From the NCBI GenBank assembly GCA_903642265.1, contig CAHJWN010000001.1:1-64000 (forward strand): a DNA stretch of 64,000 nt, given 5' to 3'. Positions within the stretch are counted from its first letter, which is position 1; every line of letters starts with the position of its first letter. Of this stretch, positions 15,846 through 23,639 are shown one piece after another. The DNA is from Acidobacteriaceae bacterium (GTDB lineage Bacteria > Acidobacteriota > Terriglobia > Terriglobales > Acidobacteriaceae). The position numbers were made by a program, and so were the translations under genes. Under the pieces are notes generated by a model. It was not told the DNA's origin. It searched no databases and saw only the letters and a program-made list of their open reading frames with translations.

Positions 15846-16538
15846 ATGCCGAGAGTGCCGCGGAAACTCAGGACTACTAAGAGCGAACACTGGTTGCGTT
15901 GCGCAATCGAGCACAACACAGCCGCTCTGAATGTGAGGGTAAGGCAATCCTTCGGCTTCCCGGTTGCTGAAGAACTCGAGTGGCTATCCCCATTAGCCAA
16001 CGATGGGTACGCGGAATACAGCGACCAAGCGTTTCTTGACCGCCTAGGTATCGCTACGACATCAAGCCCGCTTACGTCGTTTTGGCCGAGCAGAGGACCG
16101 CAATGGGATGGCCTTGCTCGAACCAAGTCTGGCAAGTACATCCTTGTTGAGGCGAAAGCTTACCCAGGGGAAGCAAAGAGCGTTTGCACCGCTACTGCAG
16201 CGAGGTCGAAAGACAAAATAGCTGATTCTTTATCACGATCTAAGCAGCATTTCGGAGTAGCCGAAGATGTCTGCTGGCAACACCCTTATTACCAATACGC
16301 AAATCGCCTGGCTCATTTGTATTTTCTTCGGCAAGTCTGCCATCTAGACACGTTCCTTCTATTTCTCAATTTCGCCGATGCTACAGATATGAGCAAGCCT
16401 TGCAGTGCTGATCAATGGAAGCTGGCAACCGATGCCATAGAAAAGGCACTTGGTTTACCCCTCGAAGGTAAGCCCGAGGGAGTAGCAACGATAATCTGGA
16501 GCGTTAAGCACGACATGGACATCAGTTCATGTGGGTAG
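15846..16538 (+). CDS. Hypothetical protein with a PD-(D/E)XK nuclease-like core
   Basis: A 230-residue protein with no hit I can name. A central segment reads WDG (D88), then KYILVEAKAY with E102 and K104: a hydrophobic strand carrying E-x-K after an Asp, as in PD-(D/E)XK nucleases. Further on, YYQYANRLAHLYFLR resembles the helix with a conserved Gln seen downstream of the core in such enzymes. There is no partner methylase or specificity gene. Base composition is clearly more AT-rich than the flanking genes, and codons such as AAA, AAT and TTA are frequent, suggesting recent acquisition. Start ATG 15846 has GGAG upstream. A role in defence or repair is inference only. Confidence 0.62.
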   Translation: MPRVPRKLRTTKSEHWLRCAIEHNTAALNVRVRQSFGFPVAEELEWLSPLANDGYAEYSDQAFLDRLGIATTSSPLTSFWPSRGPQWDGLARTKSGKYILVEAKAYPGEAKSVCTATAARSKDKIADSLSRSKQHFGVAEDVCWQHPYYQYANRLAHLYFLRQVCHLDTFLLFLNFADATDMSKPCSADQWKLATDAIEKALGLPLEGKPEGVATIIWSVKHDMDISSCG

Positions 16539-16609
16539 AAGGCGCTCTCAGGAAAGAGAAACGCCTTTCCGCATCTGATCCCTGTAACTCCAGAAAGGAC
16601 CATCGCACC

Positions 16610-17041
16610 ATGGCAATTGAAACGAAGGTTTACACCGCCCATGCAACCGCAACCGGAGGCCGCGACGGCGTCGCAAAGACCGATGACGGCAAGGTTGATC
16701 TGAAGCTACAGCTACCCAAAGAGATGGGTGGCACGGGCGAAGGCACCAATCCCGAGCAGCTGTTTGCCATGGGTTATGCGGCCTGCTTTATCGGCGCGCT
16801 GAAGCATGTATTTGGCGAGCAGAAGATGCGCCTTGATCCGGCCACCTTTATCAACTCGTCGGTGTCGTTCGGCCCGCTTGCGAACGGGGCGCATGGGTTC
16901 GGGGTCGAGGTTGCGCTTGAGGTGCACGTTCCCGGCGTCGATCATGAGAAGGCAGTGGAACTGGTACAAGCGGCGCACCAGATCTGCCCGTACTCCAATG
17001 CGACTCGCAACAATGTGGACGTGACGCTGACTATTGCGTAG
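16610..17041 (+). CDS. ohr: Organic hydroperoxide resistance protein (Ohr, OsmC superfamily)
   Basis: A 143-residue cytosolic thiol peroxidase that reduces organic hydroperoxides, using lipoylated proteins in studied examples. The reactive Cys59 lies in GYAACF and the resolving Cys126 in HQICPYSNATR, with the conserved Arg18 in the N-terminal ATATGGRDG segment; this is the complete Ohr set. Length is normal. ATG at 16610 has a near-consensus AGAAAGGA ribosome-binding site, so the longer in-frame extension overlapping the previous gene is rejected. No OhrR regulator adjoins it; the only MarR-family gene in the window (22624-23118) has its own target. Confidence 0.93.
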   Translation: MAIETKVYTAHATATGGRDGVAKTDDGKVDLKLQLPKEMGGTGEGTNPEQLFAMGYAACFIGALKHVFGEQKMRLDPATFINSSVSFGPLANGAHGFGVEVALEVHVPGVDHEKAVELVQAAHQICPYSNATRNNVDVTLTIA

Positions 17042-17068
17042 ATGCGCGGCGTTGCCAATTCTAAACAG

Positions 17069-17098
17069 CGGCCTGGAGTGTTTGCTCCGGGCCGTTTC
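17069..17098 (+). terminator. Intrinsic terminator after ohr
   Basis: Stem 17069-17078 / 17085-17094 (10 bp including one T.G pair) with loop TGTTTG, followed by TTTCGT. It is 27 nt downstream of the ohr stop. Confidence 0.75.
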
Positions 17099-17145
17099 GT
17101 GTGTGGCTGTGTTCCCTGCCAGCTGGCTCGGTACAATCAACCTGC

Positions 17146-17619
17146 ATGAGCCGTGTCCTCATCGTATTTCAGGCGAACCATGAGCCAGTTGAGCAGCTTG
17201 CGCTGGCGGTTGCCGTGGGCGCGGTGGAAGCCGAGGCGCTTATCCGGCTGCGACGGCTTGCGGCACCCGATGCTCCCGAGGTAGGCCATAAGTCGTACGG
17301 CACGATTGCCGCCTCCGACCTGGCGTGGGCGGACTCGATCGTGGTTGGCCTGGAGGATGCGATCCCTGATGAAAGGGTGCTGGGGCCACTGCTCGATTTG
17401 CTCGCGCCAAACCAATCTCCCGAACGGAAATGCGCTTTCGTGTTCAACGCTGAGGGCGGCGGCTCCCCTACCGTGGCCCAGAAGCTGGTGGGTGAGAGCT
17501 TCGAGCTTGCAGGGATTGTGCTTGCTACAGCGGATGACATCGCCTCGAACGATGTGCTGCTCAGGATGAAGCAGTTGGGACGCGCAGCTGCTGCACCGGC
17601 GGGTCAGCCACGCGACTGA
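17146..17619 (+). CDS. Degenerate flavodoxin/WrbA-like protein
   Basis: A 157-residue protein whose start (SRVLIVFQAN, then EQLALAVAVGAVEAEALIRLRRL) follows the beta1-alpha1-beta2 pattern of NAD(P)H:quinone oxidoreductases of the WrbA/flavodoxin type. DLAWADSIVVGLEDAIP corresponds to the strand that normally reads D.IIFGTPTRFG. The FMN phosphate loop (normally S/T-x-T-G-x-T) is replaced by QANHEP, and the Thr-Arg-Phe-Gly isoalloxazine loop is gone. FMN binding therefore looks lost or altered, and catalysis is doubtful. TACAAT ends 8 nt before the ATG and there is no Shine-Dalgarno sequence. The 62 bp between it and the convergent pheT stop hold nothing obvious. Confidence 0.6.
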   Translation: MSRVLIVFQANHEPVEQLALAVAVGAVEAEALIRLRRLAAPDAPEVGHKSYGTIAASDLAWADSIVVGLEDAIPDERVLGPLLDLLAPNQSPERKCAFVFNAEGGGSPTVAQKLVGESFELAGIVLATADDIASNDVLLRMKQLGRAAAAPAGQPRD

Positions 17620-17681
17620 TCGCTTGTGGCTGAGTGGCTTGGCGCGGGCTTGTGAACCAGAAATACCGTTGGTTTAATTGG

Positions 17682-19784
17682 CTACTGACCGTCGCGGATC
17701 GTGCCGCCGAGCCCCGTCAGCGCGGCGATGATGGCGGTCCACCAGGCGGTGAGTTCGTCTTCGCGCAAGGTGCGCTCGGTCGATTGAAAGACGCAGCGCA
17801 GGAGGATGGCGAAGTGAGCGTCGGGAACCGATCTGCCCTTCGGGTCGCGGAAGATCTCGAGTGGTGTGAGGCGTTTCAGGTCAGGGATCGCGAGGGCCTG
17901 GATGGCGGCGGCGATGGTGGCCCACTGCATGGTGTCGGGGAAGATGAAAGAGAAGTCGCGCTCGACGGCCTGAAAGCGGGAGAGATCGCGGGCGGTGGTT
18001 TTCTTGAGCGGGAGAGCGTAGAGTGCGGCGAGGTCGATCTCGGCGAGATGGACGGGCTGACGTAGCTTGCGGGCGGCCTGCTCGGAGGTGGCGAGTTCGC
18101 CGAAGTGGGCGATGGGTTTCCCGGCGATGAGAGCGGTGGCAGAGCGGCCGGGCTCGAGCCACTTGGGAGCGACGGCGGTGAAGGCGAGGCCGCTGTGATC
18201 GACGAGTGAAGATAGCGACTCAATGGCACCCTTGAGTTCATAGAAGGGCGTGTCTGCCGCAGAGTAAAGCGTGCCGGTAGCAGAGTCGCCGGTGAGACCA
18301 AGGGAAAGGTTTGCGGACTCTGCGACTTTGTTCGTGGATCCGGTAAAGACGGTTCCCTGCTCAAAGAGGCGCACGCTGCGAACATCGCGATTGAGATTAT
18401 GCGCAAGCATCGTGACCATACCCGGGATGAGCGATGGTCGAAGGAGCTTGGCTTCGTCCGAGAGTGGGTTCTCCATGGCAATGCTTCCCTCCCCTGCGGA
18501 CTTGCTCGCGGCGTAAAGGTCGCTCTCGTATTGAGAGGCGAAGGTGCTCGAAATCGATTCGCTGAAGCCAAGGGAGAGGAGACGCTGACGGACCGCTGCT
18601 TCGATGGCGGCGAGTGGTTGCGCGACGACGATGCCGGGAGCGGGGAGCGTGTTAGCGAACTTGTTGTAGCCGTAGACGCGGGCTATCTCTTCGATGAGGT
18701 CGATCTCGCGTTCGAGGTCGAGACGCCAGCTTGGGAGGGCGGCGGCGAAGGTGTCGGCCTCTTGAGGTACGAGGCTGCAGCCGAGCGAGGTGAGGTACTG
18801 GGCGACAATCTCGCGGGTAATGCCTTCGGGAGCGAGCGTGGTGCCGAGGTGGCGCTGAACCTGTTTGACGGAGAGTGAAACTGGCGGGCGTGAGGCAGTG
18901 CGGGCGGCGATCGCGGGGACAACGATGTCGATCAGGTCGCCTTCAATATGTCCGCCGGACAGGAGGACCATCTTTGATACTAGGGCATTGGCAATGGGTG
19001 CGGCGTTGAAGTCGGCACCGCGCTCGAATCGGTGGCTGGCGTCGGTGTGGAGGCCGTGGCGGCGGGCGCTGCGGCGGACACTGGCGGGATCGAACCACGC
19101 TGCTTCGACAAGGATGTTCCTGGTGGCGGCGGTGATCATGGAGTCGTAACCGCCCATGACTCCAGCGAGTGCGAGGGCTTTGCGCTCGTCGGCAACGACT
19201 AAATCGTCTGCTTCCAGTGAGCGGTCGGTGCCGTCGAGGAGCTTCAGCCTTTCGCCTTTGTGGGCGAGGCGGACGACGATGCCGCCTTCGATCTTATCGA
19301 GGTCGAAGGCATGGGTGGGGTGGCCCATGCCGAGGAGAACGAAGTTTGAGGCGTCGACGGCATTTGAGATTTGTTTCTGGTTGAGGAGGCTGAAGAGTTC
19401 GGAGACGATGCCGGTGCTGGAAGCGATGGTGACGTCGCGCAGAACACGGGCGGTGAAGCGGCCGCAGAGGGCCTTGGCGTCGGCTTCAATGCGGACGGGG
19501 AATGGTGTTGCCGCGGGGTTTGCGGCGGGAAGTGTGGTGTCGAGCGGCGGGAGCGGGAGATCGTAGATGGTCGCGGCTTCGCGGGCGATGCCGTAGTGAT
19601 TCATCGCGTCGACGCGGTTGGTGGTGATGTCCATCTCAAAGAGGTGACCATCATTTTCGCCGAGCGAATGAACGCCTTCCACGGCGATGCCGCGGAGGGT
19701 GAGATCTTCGGCCAGTCGGTGATCGTCCACTGAGGCGGGTATGTTCGGCACGTATGTGCGCAACCACTTGGTTAGAATATTCAT
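17682..19784 (-). CDS. pheT: Phenylalanyl-tRNA synthetase beta subunit, short form
   Basis: A 700-residue beta subunit of the (alpha-beta)2 enzyme that charges tRNA-Phe. The N-terminal NILTKWLRTYV...LRGIAVEGV is the first half of domain B1; it runs directly into FEMDITTNRVDAMNHYGIAREAA, the second half, so the EMAP-II-like tRNA-binding domain B2 (about 100 residues in the usual 790-800-residue protein) is absent. B3/B4 (GMGHPTHAFDLDKI, GVMGG, HRFERG), B5, the catalytic-like core and the C-terminal ferredoxin-fold anticodon-binding domain (YALPLKKTTARDLSRFQAVERDFSF onward) are present. It lies 18 nt downstream of pheS in the same operon. Confidence 0.95.
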   Translation of the reverse strand: MNILTKWLRTYVPNIPASVDDHRLAEDLTLRGIAVEGVHSLGENDGHLFEMDITTNRVDAMNHYGIAREAATIYDLPLPPLDTTLPAANPAATPFPVRIEADAKALCGRFTARVLRDVTIASSTGIVSELFSLLNQKQISNAVDASNFVLLGMGHPTHAFDLDKIEGGIVVRLAHKGERLKLLDGTDRSLEADDLVVADERKALALAGVMGGYDSMITAATRNILVEAAWFDPASVRRSARRHGLHTDASHRFERGADFNAAPIANALVSKMVLLSGGHIEGDLIDIVVPAIAARTASRPPVSLSVKQVQRHLGTTLAPEGITREIVAQYLTSLGCSLVPQEADTFAAALPSWRLDLEREIDLIEEIARVYGYNKFANTLPAPGIVVAQPLAAIEAAVRQRLLSLGFSESISSTFASQYESDLYAASKSAGEGSIAMENPLSDEAKLLRPSLIPGMVTMLAHNLNRDVRSVRLFEQGTVFTGSTNKVAESANLSLGLTGDSATGTLYSAADTPFYELKGAIESLSSLVDHSGLAFTAVAPKWLEPGRSATALIAGKPIAHFGELATSEQAARKLRQPVHLAEIDLAALYALPLKKTTARDLSRFQAVERDFSFIFPDTMQWATIAAAIQALAIPDLKRLTPLEIFRDPKGRSVPDAHFAILLRCVFQSTERTLREDELTAWWTAIIAALTGLGGTIRDGQ

Positions 19785-19802
19785 GATTGTTGAGCCTGTC
19801 GC

Positions 19803-20900
19803 TTACGCGAATTGTTCGAGGAAGCGCATATCGCCGGAGTAGAAGTGGCCGATGTCGGAGATGCCGTGCTGGATCATGGCGATGCGCTCGACACCCATGC
19901 CAAAGGCGAAGCCGCTGATTCGGGATGGGTCATAGGCGGGGGTGATTTCGCCAGCGAGGGCGCGTTGTTCGGTGACGGCGGCGAAGACGGCAGGATCGAC
20001 CATGCCGCAGCCGAGGAGTTCGATCCAGCCAGAGTGTTTGCACTTACGGCAGCCCTTGCCGGCGCAGAAGATGCAAGAGATCTGGACGTCAGCGCTGGGC
20101 TCGGTGAACGGGAAGAAGCTGGGGAAGAAGCGCGTTTTGACGGAGGAGCCGAAGAGCGCCTTCATGGCGTGGTCGAGGGTGCCCTTGAGGTCGGAGAAGG
20201 TGATGTTGGTGTCGACGCACAAGCCTTCGACCTGATGGAAGATGGGTGAGTGCGTGGCGTCTGCGGCGTCGTTGCGGTGGACCTTGCCGGGAATGACGAT
20301 GCGGATGGGCGGGGCCTGCGCGATCATGGTGCGAATCTGGACGGGGCTGGTATGGGTGCGCATCAGGAGGCGTTCGCGTGCGGGGCGGCCCTGCTGATTG
20401 GCAATCACGAGGGTGTCCTGGGTATCGCGGGCGGGGTGGTTGGGCGGGAAGTTGAGGGCTTCGAAGTTGTAGAAGTCCGTTTCAACCTGCGGGCCGGTGC
20501 TGGTGCTGTAGCCGAGATTGTGGAAGACGTCAACGATCTCCTGCATGGTCTTGAGGAGCGGATGCGGGACGCCCGGAGCACGAACGGTGCCGGGCAGGGT
20601 GATGTCGATGCCGTTTGTTTTAGAACCGACGGCAGCCGGGGTGTCCAAAGCGGCTTCGATGTGCTGCTTGAGCTGGTTGAAGCGGACACCAAGGGGCTTG
20701 CGAGCTTCGGGGGGAGCGGACTTGAGCCAGGCGTCGCTGATGAGCTTGAGGCGGCCTTGTTTGCGGCCGAGCCAATGAAGGCGGAAGGCTTCGGCGTCCA
20801 TGCTGGTGGTGTCGGAGGCGACTTCAGACGCAAGGCCGGTGAAGACCAGGTCGAGGGTGGCGTCGTCGAAATTTTCGAGGGGGATTGCGGCGTCGTTCAT
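19803..20900 (-). CDS. pheS: Phenylalanyl-tRNA synthetase alpha subunit
   Basis: A 365-residue class II catalytic subunit. Motif 2 and substrate loops are visible (QVETDFYNFEALNFP, FHQVEGLCVD), and motif 3 is FGMGVERIAM near the C-terminus, followed by the usual DIGHFYSGDMRFLEQF ending. A small Cys cluster CIFCAGKGCRKCKHSGW forms a zinc-ribbon insert found in some bacterial PheS lineages. The N-terminal coiled-coil region for tRNA binding is shorter than in E. coli. ATG at 20900 starts MNDAAIPLENF; the frame stays open upstream, but that part is low-complexity and passes through the promoter region. Confidence 0.95.
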   Translation of the reverse strand: MNDAAIPLENFDDATLDLVFTGLASEVASDTTSMDAEAFRLHWLGRKQGRLKLISDAWLKSAPPEARKPLGVRFNQLKQHIEAALDTPAAVGSKTNGIDITLPGTVRAPGVPHPLLKTMQEIVDVFHNLGYSTSTGPQVETDFYNFEALNFPPNHPARDTQDTLVIANQQGRPARERLLMRTHTSPVQIRTMIAQAPPIRIVIPGKVHRNDAADATHSPIFHQVEGLCVDTNITFSDLKGTLDHAMKALFGSSVKTRFFPSFFPFTEPSADVQISCIFCAGKGCRKCKHSGWIELLGCGMVDPAVFAAVTEQRALAGEITPAYDPSRISGFAFGMGVERIAMIQHGISDIGHFYSGDMRFLEQFA

Positions 20901-21016
20901 GCAGGTACAAGGGTAAATGATTGATCGACCATGCGGCGCGAGGGTGCTGCGCGACTGATGGGGTGGCACACAGGTGGCCGGATCGATAAAAGGAGAGGAG
21001 TGGCGGGTAGAGGGAA

Positions 21017-21085
21017 GGCGGTTCGCGCATAGGCGCGAATGTCCCACCTTAGCGCGATAGGACTGCGCGAAGATGGGGCACCCGG
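21017..21085 (+). repeat. Dispersed palindromic repeat, family B, copy 2
   Basis: The core 21033-21085 is 50/53 identical to 13317-13369, with the same imperfect inverted repeat. It lies between pheS (upstream side) and the yceI stop, in a 262-bp gap (20901-21162) that otherwise holds the pheS promoter. Confidence 0.85.
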
Positions 21086-21090
21086 CTCTT

Positions 21091-21178
21091 TGGTCGAAGA
21101 TGGAGTACCCGGATTTGGAGGGTTAGTTATGGTCGAAGATGGGGTATCCGACTTTTGGGGAGTTAGTTCTGGTCGGCT
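21091..21178 (+). repeat. About 40-bp tandem repeat entering the YceI stop codon
   Basis: Units beginning TGGTCGAAGATGG at 21091 and 21130, and a truncated unit beginning TGGTCGG at 21170, each followed or preceded by GGGAGTTAGTT-like sequence. The right arm of repeat B (GCGAAGATGGGGCACCCGG) is a partial unit too. The third unit overlaps the last codons and stop of the YceI gene, whose stop TAA is read from the GTTAGTT segment on the minus strand. Confidence 0.7.
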
Positions 21179-21744
21179 TCGACGTCGAGGGTGAACTTCA
21201 CTTCATCGCCGAGGATGGGGGCGGTGTACTTCTGGCCGAAGTTGAAGTCGCTGCGCTTGATCATGCCGGTTGCGGAGAATCCGGTAACCAGGCCACCCTT
21301 CATTCCTTTGACCGGGGCAGTGGGGCCATCGACATCGAGCGTTACGGACTTGGTGACGCCGCCAAGGGTCAGATCACCAATGACCTGGAGCTTGCCATTG
21401 GCGCGGGTGACCTGGCTGGACTTGAAGGTCATGGTCGGATATTTTTCAACGTTGAAGAATTCGGGGCTCTTCAGATGCTTGTCGCGAGCGTCGTTGTTGG
21501 TGCTGACGGTGGTGGCATCGATGGTTGTGTTTACGCTGGATTTGGAAAGGTCCTTTTCATCCCAGATAACGGTGCCGGTGATGTTGCTGATGGAACCACG
21601 AACATTGCTCACAGCGGCGTGGCGGATTTCGAAGTTGATCTGGCTGTGGTTCTTGTCGATTGTCCAGGTAGAGGACTGTGCAAGGACGGAGGTACTGGTA
21701 AGGAGCAGGCCGGCGGCAAGAGCGGTAAAGAGTCTACGGTTCAT
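21163..21744 (-). CDS. YceI-family periplasmic protein
   Basis: A 193-residue secreted lipocalin-like protein with a Sec signal peptide (RRLFTALAAGLLLTSTSVLA). The mature start WTIDKNHSQINFEIRHAAVSNVRG is the classic YceI N-terminus, and GDLTLGGVTKSVTLDV and ATGMIKRSDFNFG are the other conserved blocks. YceI proteins bind long isoprenoids or amphiphilic lipids in the periplasm; the exact ligand is unknown. The start at 21744 has an AAAGGACAAAAC ribosome-binding site and puts the signal peptide at the terminus. Confidence 0.92.
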   Translation of the reverse strand: MNRRLFTALAAGLLLTSTSVLAQSSTWTIDKNHSQINFEIRHAAVSNVRGSISNITGTVIWDEKDLSKSSVNTTIDATTVSTNNDARDKHLKSPEFFNVEKYPTMTFKSSQVTRANGKLQVIGDLTLGGVTKSVTLDVDGPTAPVKGMKGGLVTGFSATGMIKRSDFNFGQKYTAPILGDEVKFTLDVEADQN

Positions 21745-21875
21745 GTTTTGTCCTTTGGGTGGGTGTTTAGGTCGATGAGGATCGTTCTGGCGACCGGCGA
21801 ACAACACTGGTCCCGCGTACTTGGGAGATCGTGGGCAGATGAGGCCTCTACTCAGGGCAAGTTAGAACCCTTTAA

Positions 21876-22589
21876 CTAGTTGAGGTCGAAGAGGAGTATC
21901 TCACTCGTCTGCGTTGCCTGGGAAACATTGGCGACAATTTCAATCTTCTGTTCCTGCTCGATGGCGACCGAGTCGCCAGTTGAAAGCGGTTTGCCGTTGA
22001 CTGAGACTTCGCCGCGGACGACGTGAAGCCAGGCGTGGCGAGAGTCGCCGAGATCATACGCAAGACTGCGGCCGGGTTCGAGCTCGGCTACGGAGACAGT
22101 TGCGTCCTGGTTCAGGGTTGCGGCGCCGGGCGTGGGTGTGGGCGAAGCGAGGAGCTTGAAGCGGTTGTGCTTTTCTTGCGCGTCGAACTTCAGTTGTTCG
22201 TAAGCAGGCGCGGTGCCACGGGTCTTTGGCTCGATCCAGATCTGGAAGAAGTGAACAGGCTCGGTGTCGGAGCCGTTGAACTCACTGTGAACGACGCCGC
22301 TGCCCGCGGACATCTTCTGAATCTCATTCGGGCCGAGGAATTCGGTATGACCCATGCTGTCTTTGTGCGCGAGCTTTCCGCTGAGGACGTAGCTAAGGAT
22401 CTCCATATCGCGGTGGGCGTGGGCACCGAAGCCGCGGCCTTCGGCGACGCGATCCTCATTGATGACGCGAAGGGAGCGGTAGCCCATGTGGGAGGGATCG
22501 CTGTAATTAGCGAAAGAGAAGGTGTGGTGGGAATTGAGCCAGCCGTGGTCGGCATGGCCACGGTCATTGCTTTTGCGGATGGTGAGCAT
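21876..22589 (-). CDS. Pirin-family protein (quercetinase-type bicupin)
   Basis: A 237-residue two-cupin protein similar to E. coli YhaK/YhhW. The metal site is in the N-terminal cupin: GAHAHRDMEILSYVLSG followed by KDSMGH supplies the His/His/His/Glu ligands. The N-terminus (LTIRKSNDRGHADHGWLNSHHTFSF) and SAGSGVVHSEFN are the other family signatures. Some members cleave quercetin; others act as redox-sensing regulators. It lies 34 nt downstream of the MarR gene on the same strand, and a consensus AAGGA precedes the ATG at 22589, so the two are likely co-transcribed from the palindromic operator at 23139. Confidence 0.92.
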   Translation of the reverse strand: MLTIRKSNDRGHADHGWLNSHHTFSFANYSDPSHMGYRSLRVINEDRVAEGRGFGAHAHRDMEILSYVLSGKLAHKDSMGHTEFLGPNEIQKMSAGSGVVHSEFNGSDTEPVHFFQIWIEPKTRGTAPAYEQLKFDAQEKHNRFKLLASPTPTPGAATLNQDATVSVAELEPGRSLAYDLGDSRHAWLHVVRGEVSVNGKPLSTGDSVAIEQEQKIEIVANVSQATQTSEILLFDLN

Positions 22590-22623
22590 GGTGTTTCCTT
22601 TCTGAACTGCTACTGGACTGCTG

Positions 22624-23118
22624 TCACTGGCCGCCCTGATTCTCTGCAGGTCTTTGGGCATGACCGGATAATGAAGGTGTTGCCGCCTTTGCTGCGAATC
22701 CTATTTTCTTGAGGGCGGCGTAGAGGACACGGCGCTCTTCCTGCGAGAACCCTGCAGAGATGGCTTCGAGGTCGTTCTGGTGTTTTTCGAAGAGAAGAGT
22801 AATAAACTGCCGCCCCTCGCAGGTAAGGCTGACCAGGCGGACGCGTCGATCTTCGGCGCTGAGGCTGCGATGAACGAGGCGACGCTCCTCGAGACGGTCG
22901 ATCGCCGAGGTCATGGAAGCGCTGGCGAGCATCACTTTTTCGCCGATCGCGGAGATGGTGAGCGGCCCCTTGTGGAGGAGAGCTTCAAGGATCATGAAGT
23001 CAGTGAGGCAAAATCCTTGCTGGCCGAAGGACCGTTCGATGTAGGTGCCAATGGAAGCGGAGGCGCGGGCGAGTACGAACCAGAGTTTGGCGGCCGGAAT
23101 CACAGTTTGCTCGGGCAT
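22624..23118 (-). CDS. MarR-family transcriptional regulator
   Basis: A 164-residue winged-helix dimeric repressor. The helix-turn-helix is at about residues 52-76 (TISAIGEKVMLASASMTSAIDRLEERRLV), followed by the wing with the family-defining SAEDRRVRLVSLT. A cysteine near residue 37 (GFCLTDFMI) sits in helix 2 and could be a redox or electrophile sensor, but it does not match the OhrR Cys position exactly. The ATG at 23118 (or TTG at 23121) has AGGTG upstream. The perfect palindrome 21 nt upstream is its likely autoregulatory operator, and the pirin gene downstream is its likely target. Confidence 0.92.
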   Translation of the reverse strand: MPEQTVIPAAKLWFVLARASASIGTYIERSFGQQGFCLTDFMILEALLHKGPLTISAIGEKVMLASASMTSAIDRLEERRLVHRSLSAEDRRVRLVSLTCEGRQFITLLFEKHQNDLEAISAGFSQEERRVLYAALKKIGFAAKAATPSLSGHAQRPAENQGGQ

Positions 23119-23138
23119 CAATCACCTACGACATAAGA

Positions 23139-23156
23139 TATCTCGATGTCGAGATA
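23139..23156. promoter_or_regulatory. Palindromic operator of the marR-pirin operon (MhqR-like box)
   Basis: TATCTCGA-TG-TCGAGATA: perfect 8-bp arms around a 2-nt centre, 21 nt upstream of the MarR start codon. The sequence is very close to the box I remember for Bacillus MhqR (TATCTCGA-AT-TCGAGATA), a MarR-type quinone sensor. It is the most regular inverted repeat in the 227-bp divergent region between marR and the zapB-like gene. Confidence 0.8.
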
Positions 23157-23345
23157 AGATTCAAAACTTACGAGTGGTTGATCATCGAGGGTAAGGGCCG
23201 ATGCCCAGAAGAAGGGAAGCTCGAATTGTTTCGGCAAAGTTGCGAATCAGGTGAATGGAATACGCCGACGATAGCAGGTCAAATGCCGAAGTTAGCGGCA
23301 TAAATGTCTAGTGTTGGCGATCTTCCGGGGCGTTATACTTTAGTC

Positions 23346-23594
23346 ATGAGTGATGCCGCGTTTAGCTTCGACGAGTTCCATGCACTCGAACAAAAGGTTC
23401 TCCGCGCTGTCGAGATCGTGAAGCGTGAGCGTGAGGCGCGTACGGCTGCTGAAGCCGAGGTTGCCACGCTGAAGGCGGAGCTCGCCAAGGTTTCGTCGGA
23501 GGCGGAGGCGCAGGTCGTCACGCTGAACAAGGAACGCGACGCAATCCGTCAGAGAGTCGAAAGCATGCTGTCTCAGATGGATGAGCTTTTGTAA
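23346..23594 (+). CDS. ZapB-like small coiled-coil cell-division protein
   Basis: An 82-residue almost entirely helical protein with a heptad pattern from FDEFHALEQKVLRAVEIVKREREAR to VESMLSQMDELL, matching the size and organisation of ZapB/FtsB-like coiled coils. Being 45 nt upstream of zapA strongly supports a role in FtsZ-ring assembly. The start ATG at 23346 is chosen because TATACT ends 6 nt upstream (leaderless pattern); an in-frame ATG at 23304 would add 14 residues lying across that promoter element. Confidence 0.72.
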   Translation: MSDAAFSFDEFHALEQKVLRAVEIVKREREARTAAEAEVATLKAELAKVSSEAEAQVVTLNKERDAIRQRVESMLSQMDELL

Positions 23595-23639
23595 ATTGTG
23601 AACGTGCTGCAAATCCGTAAGGGACGAGAGGGGTAGAGA

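Noticed and set aside
20900-21047. 49-residue N-terminal extension of PheS
   Set aside because: The frame is open upstream of 20900, but the extension is low-complexity Ser/Pro/Arg and enters the repeat-bearing intergenic region. The start at 20900 gives the normal PheS N-terminus.
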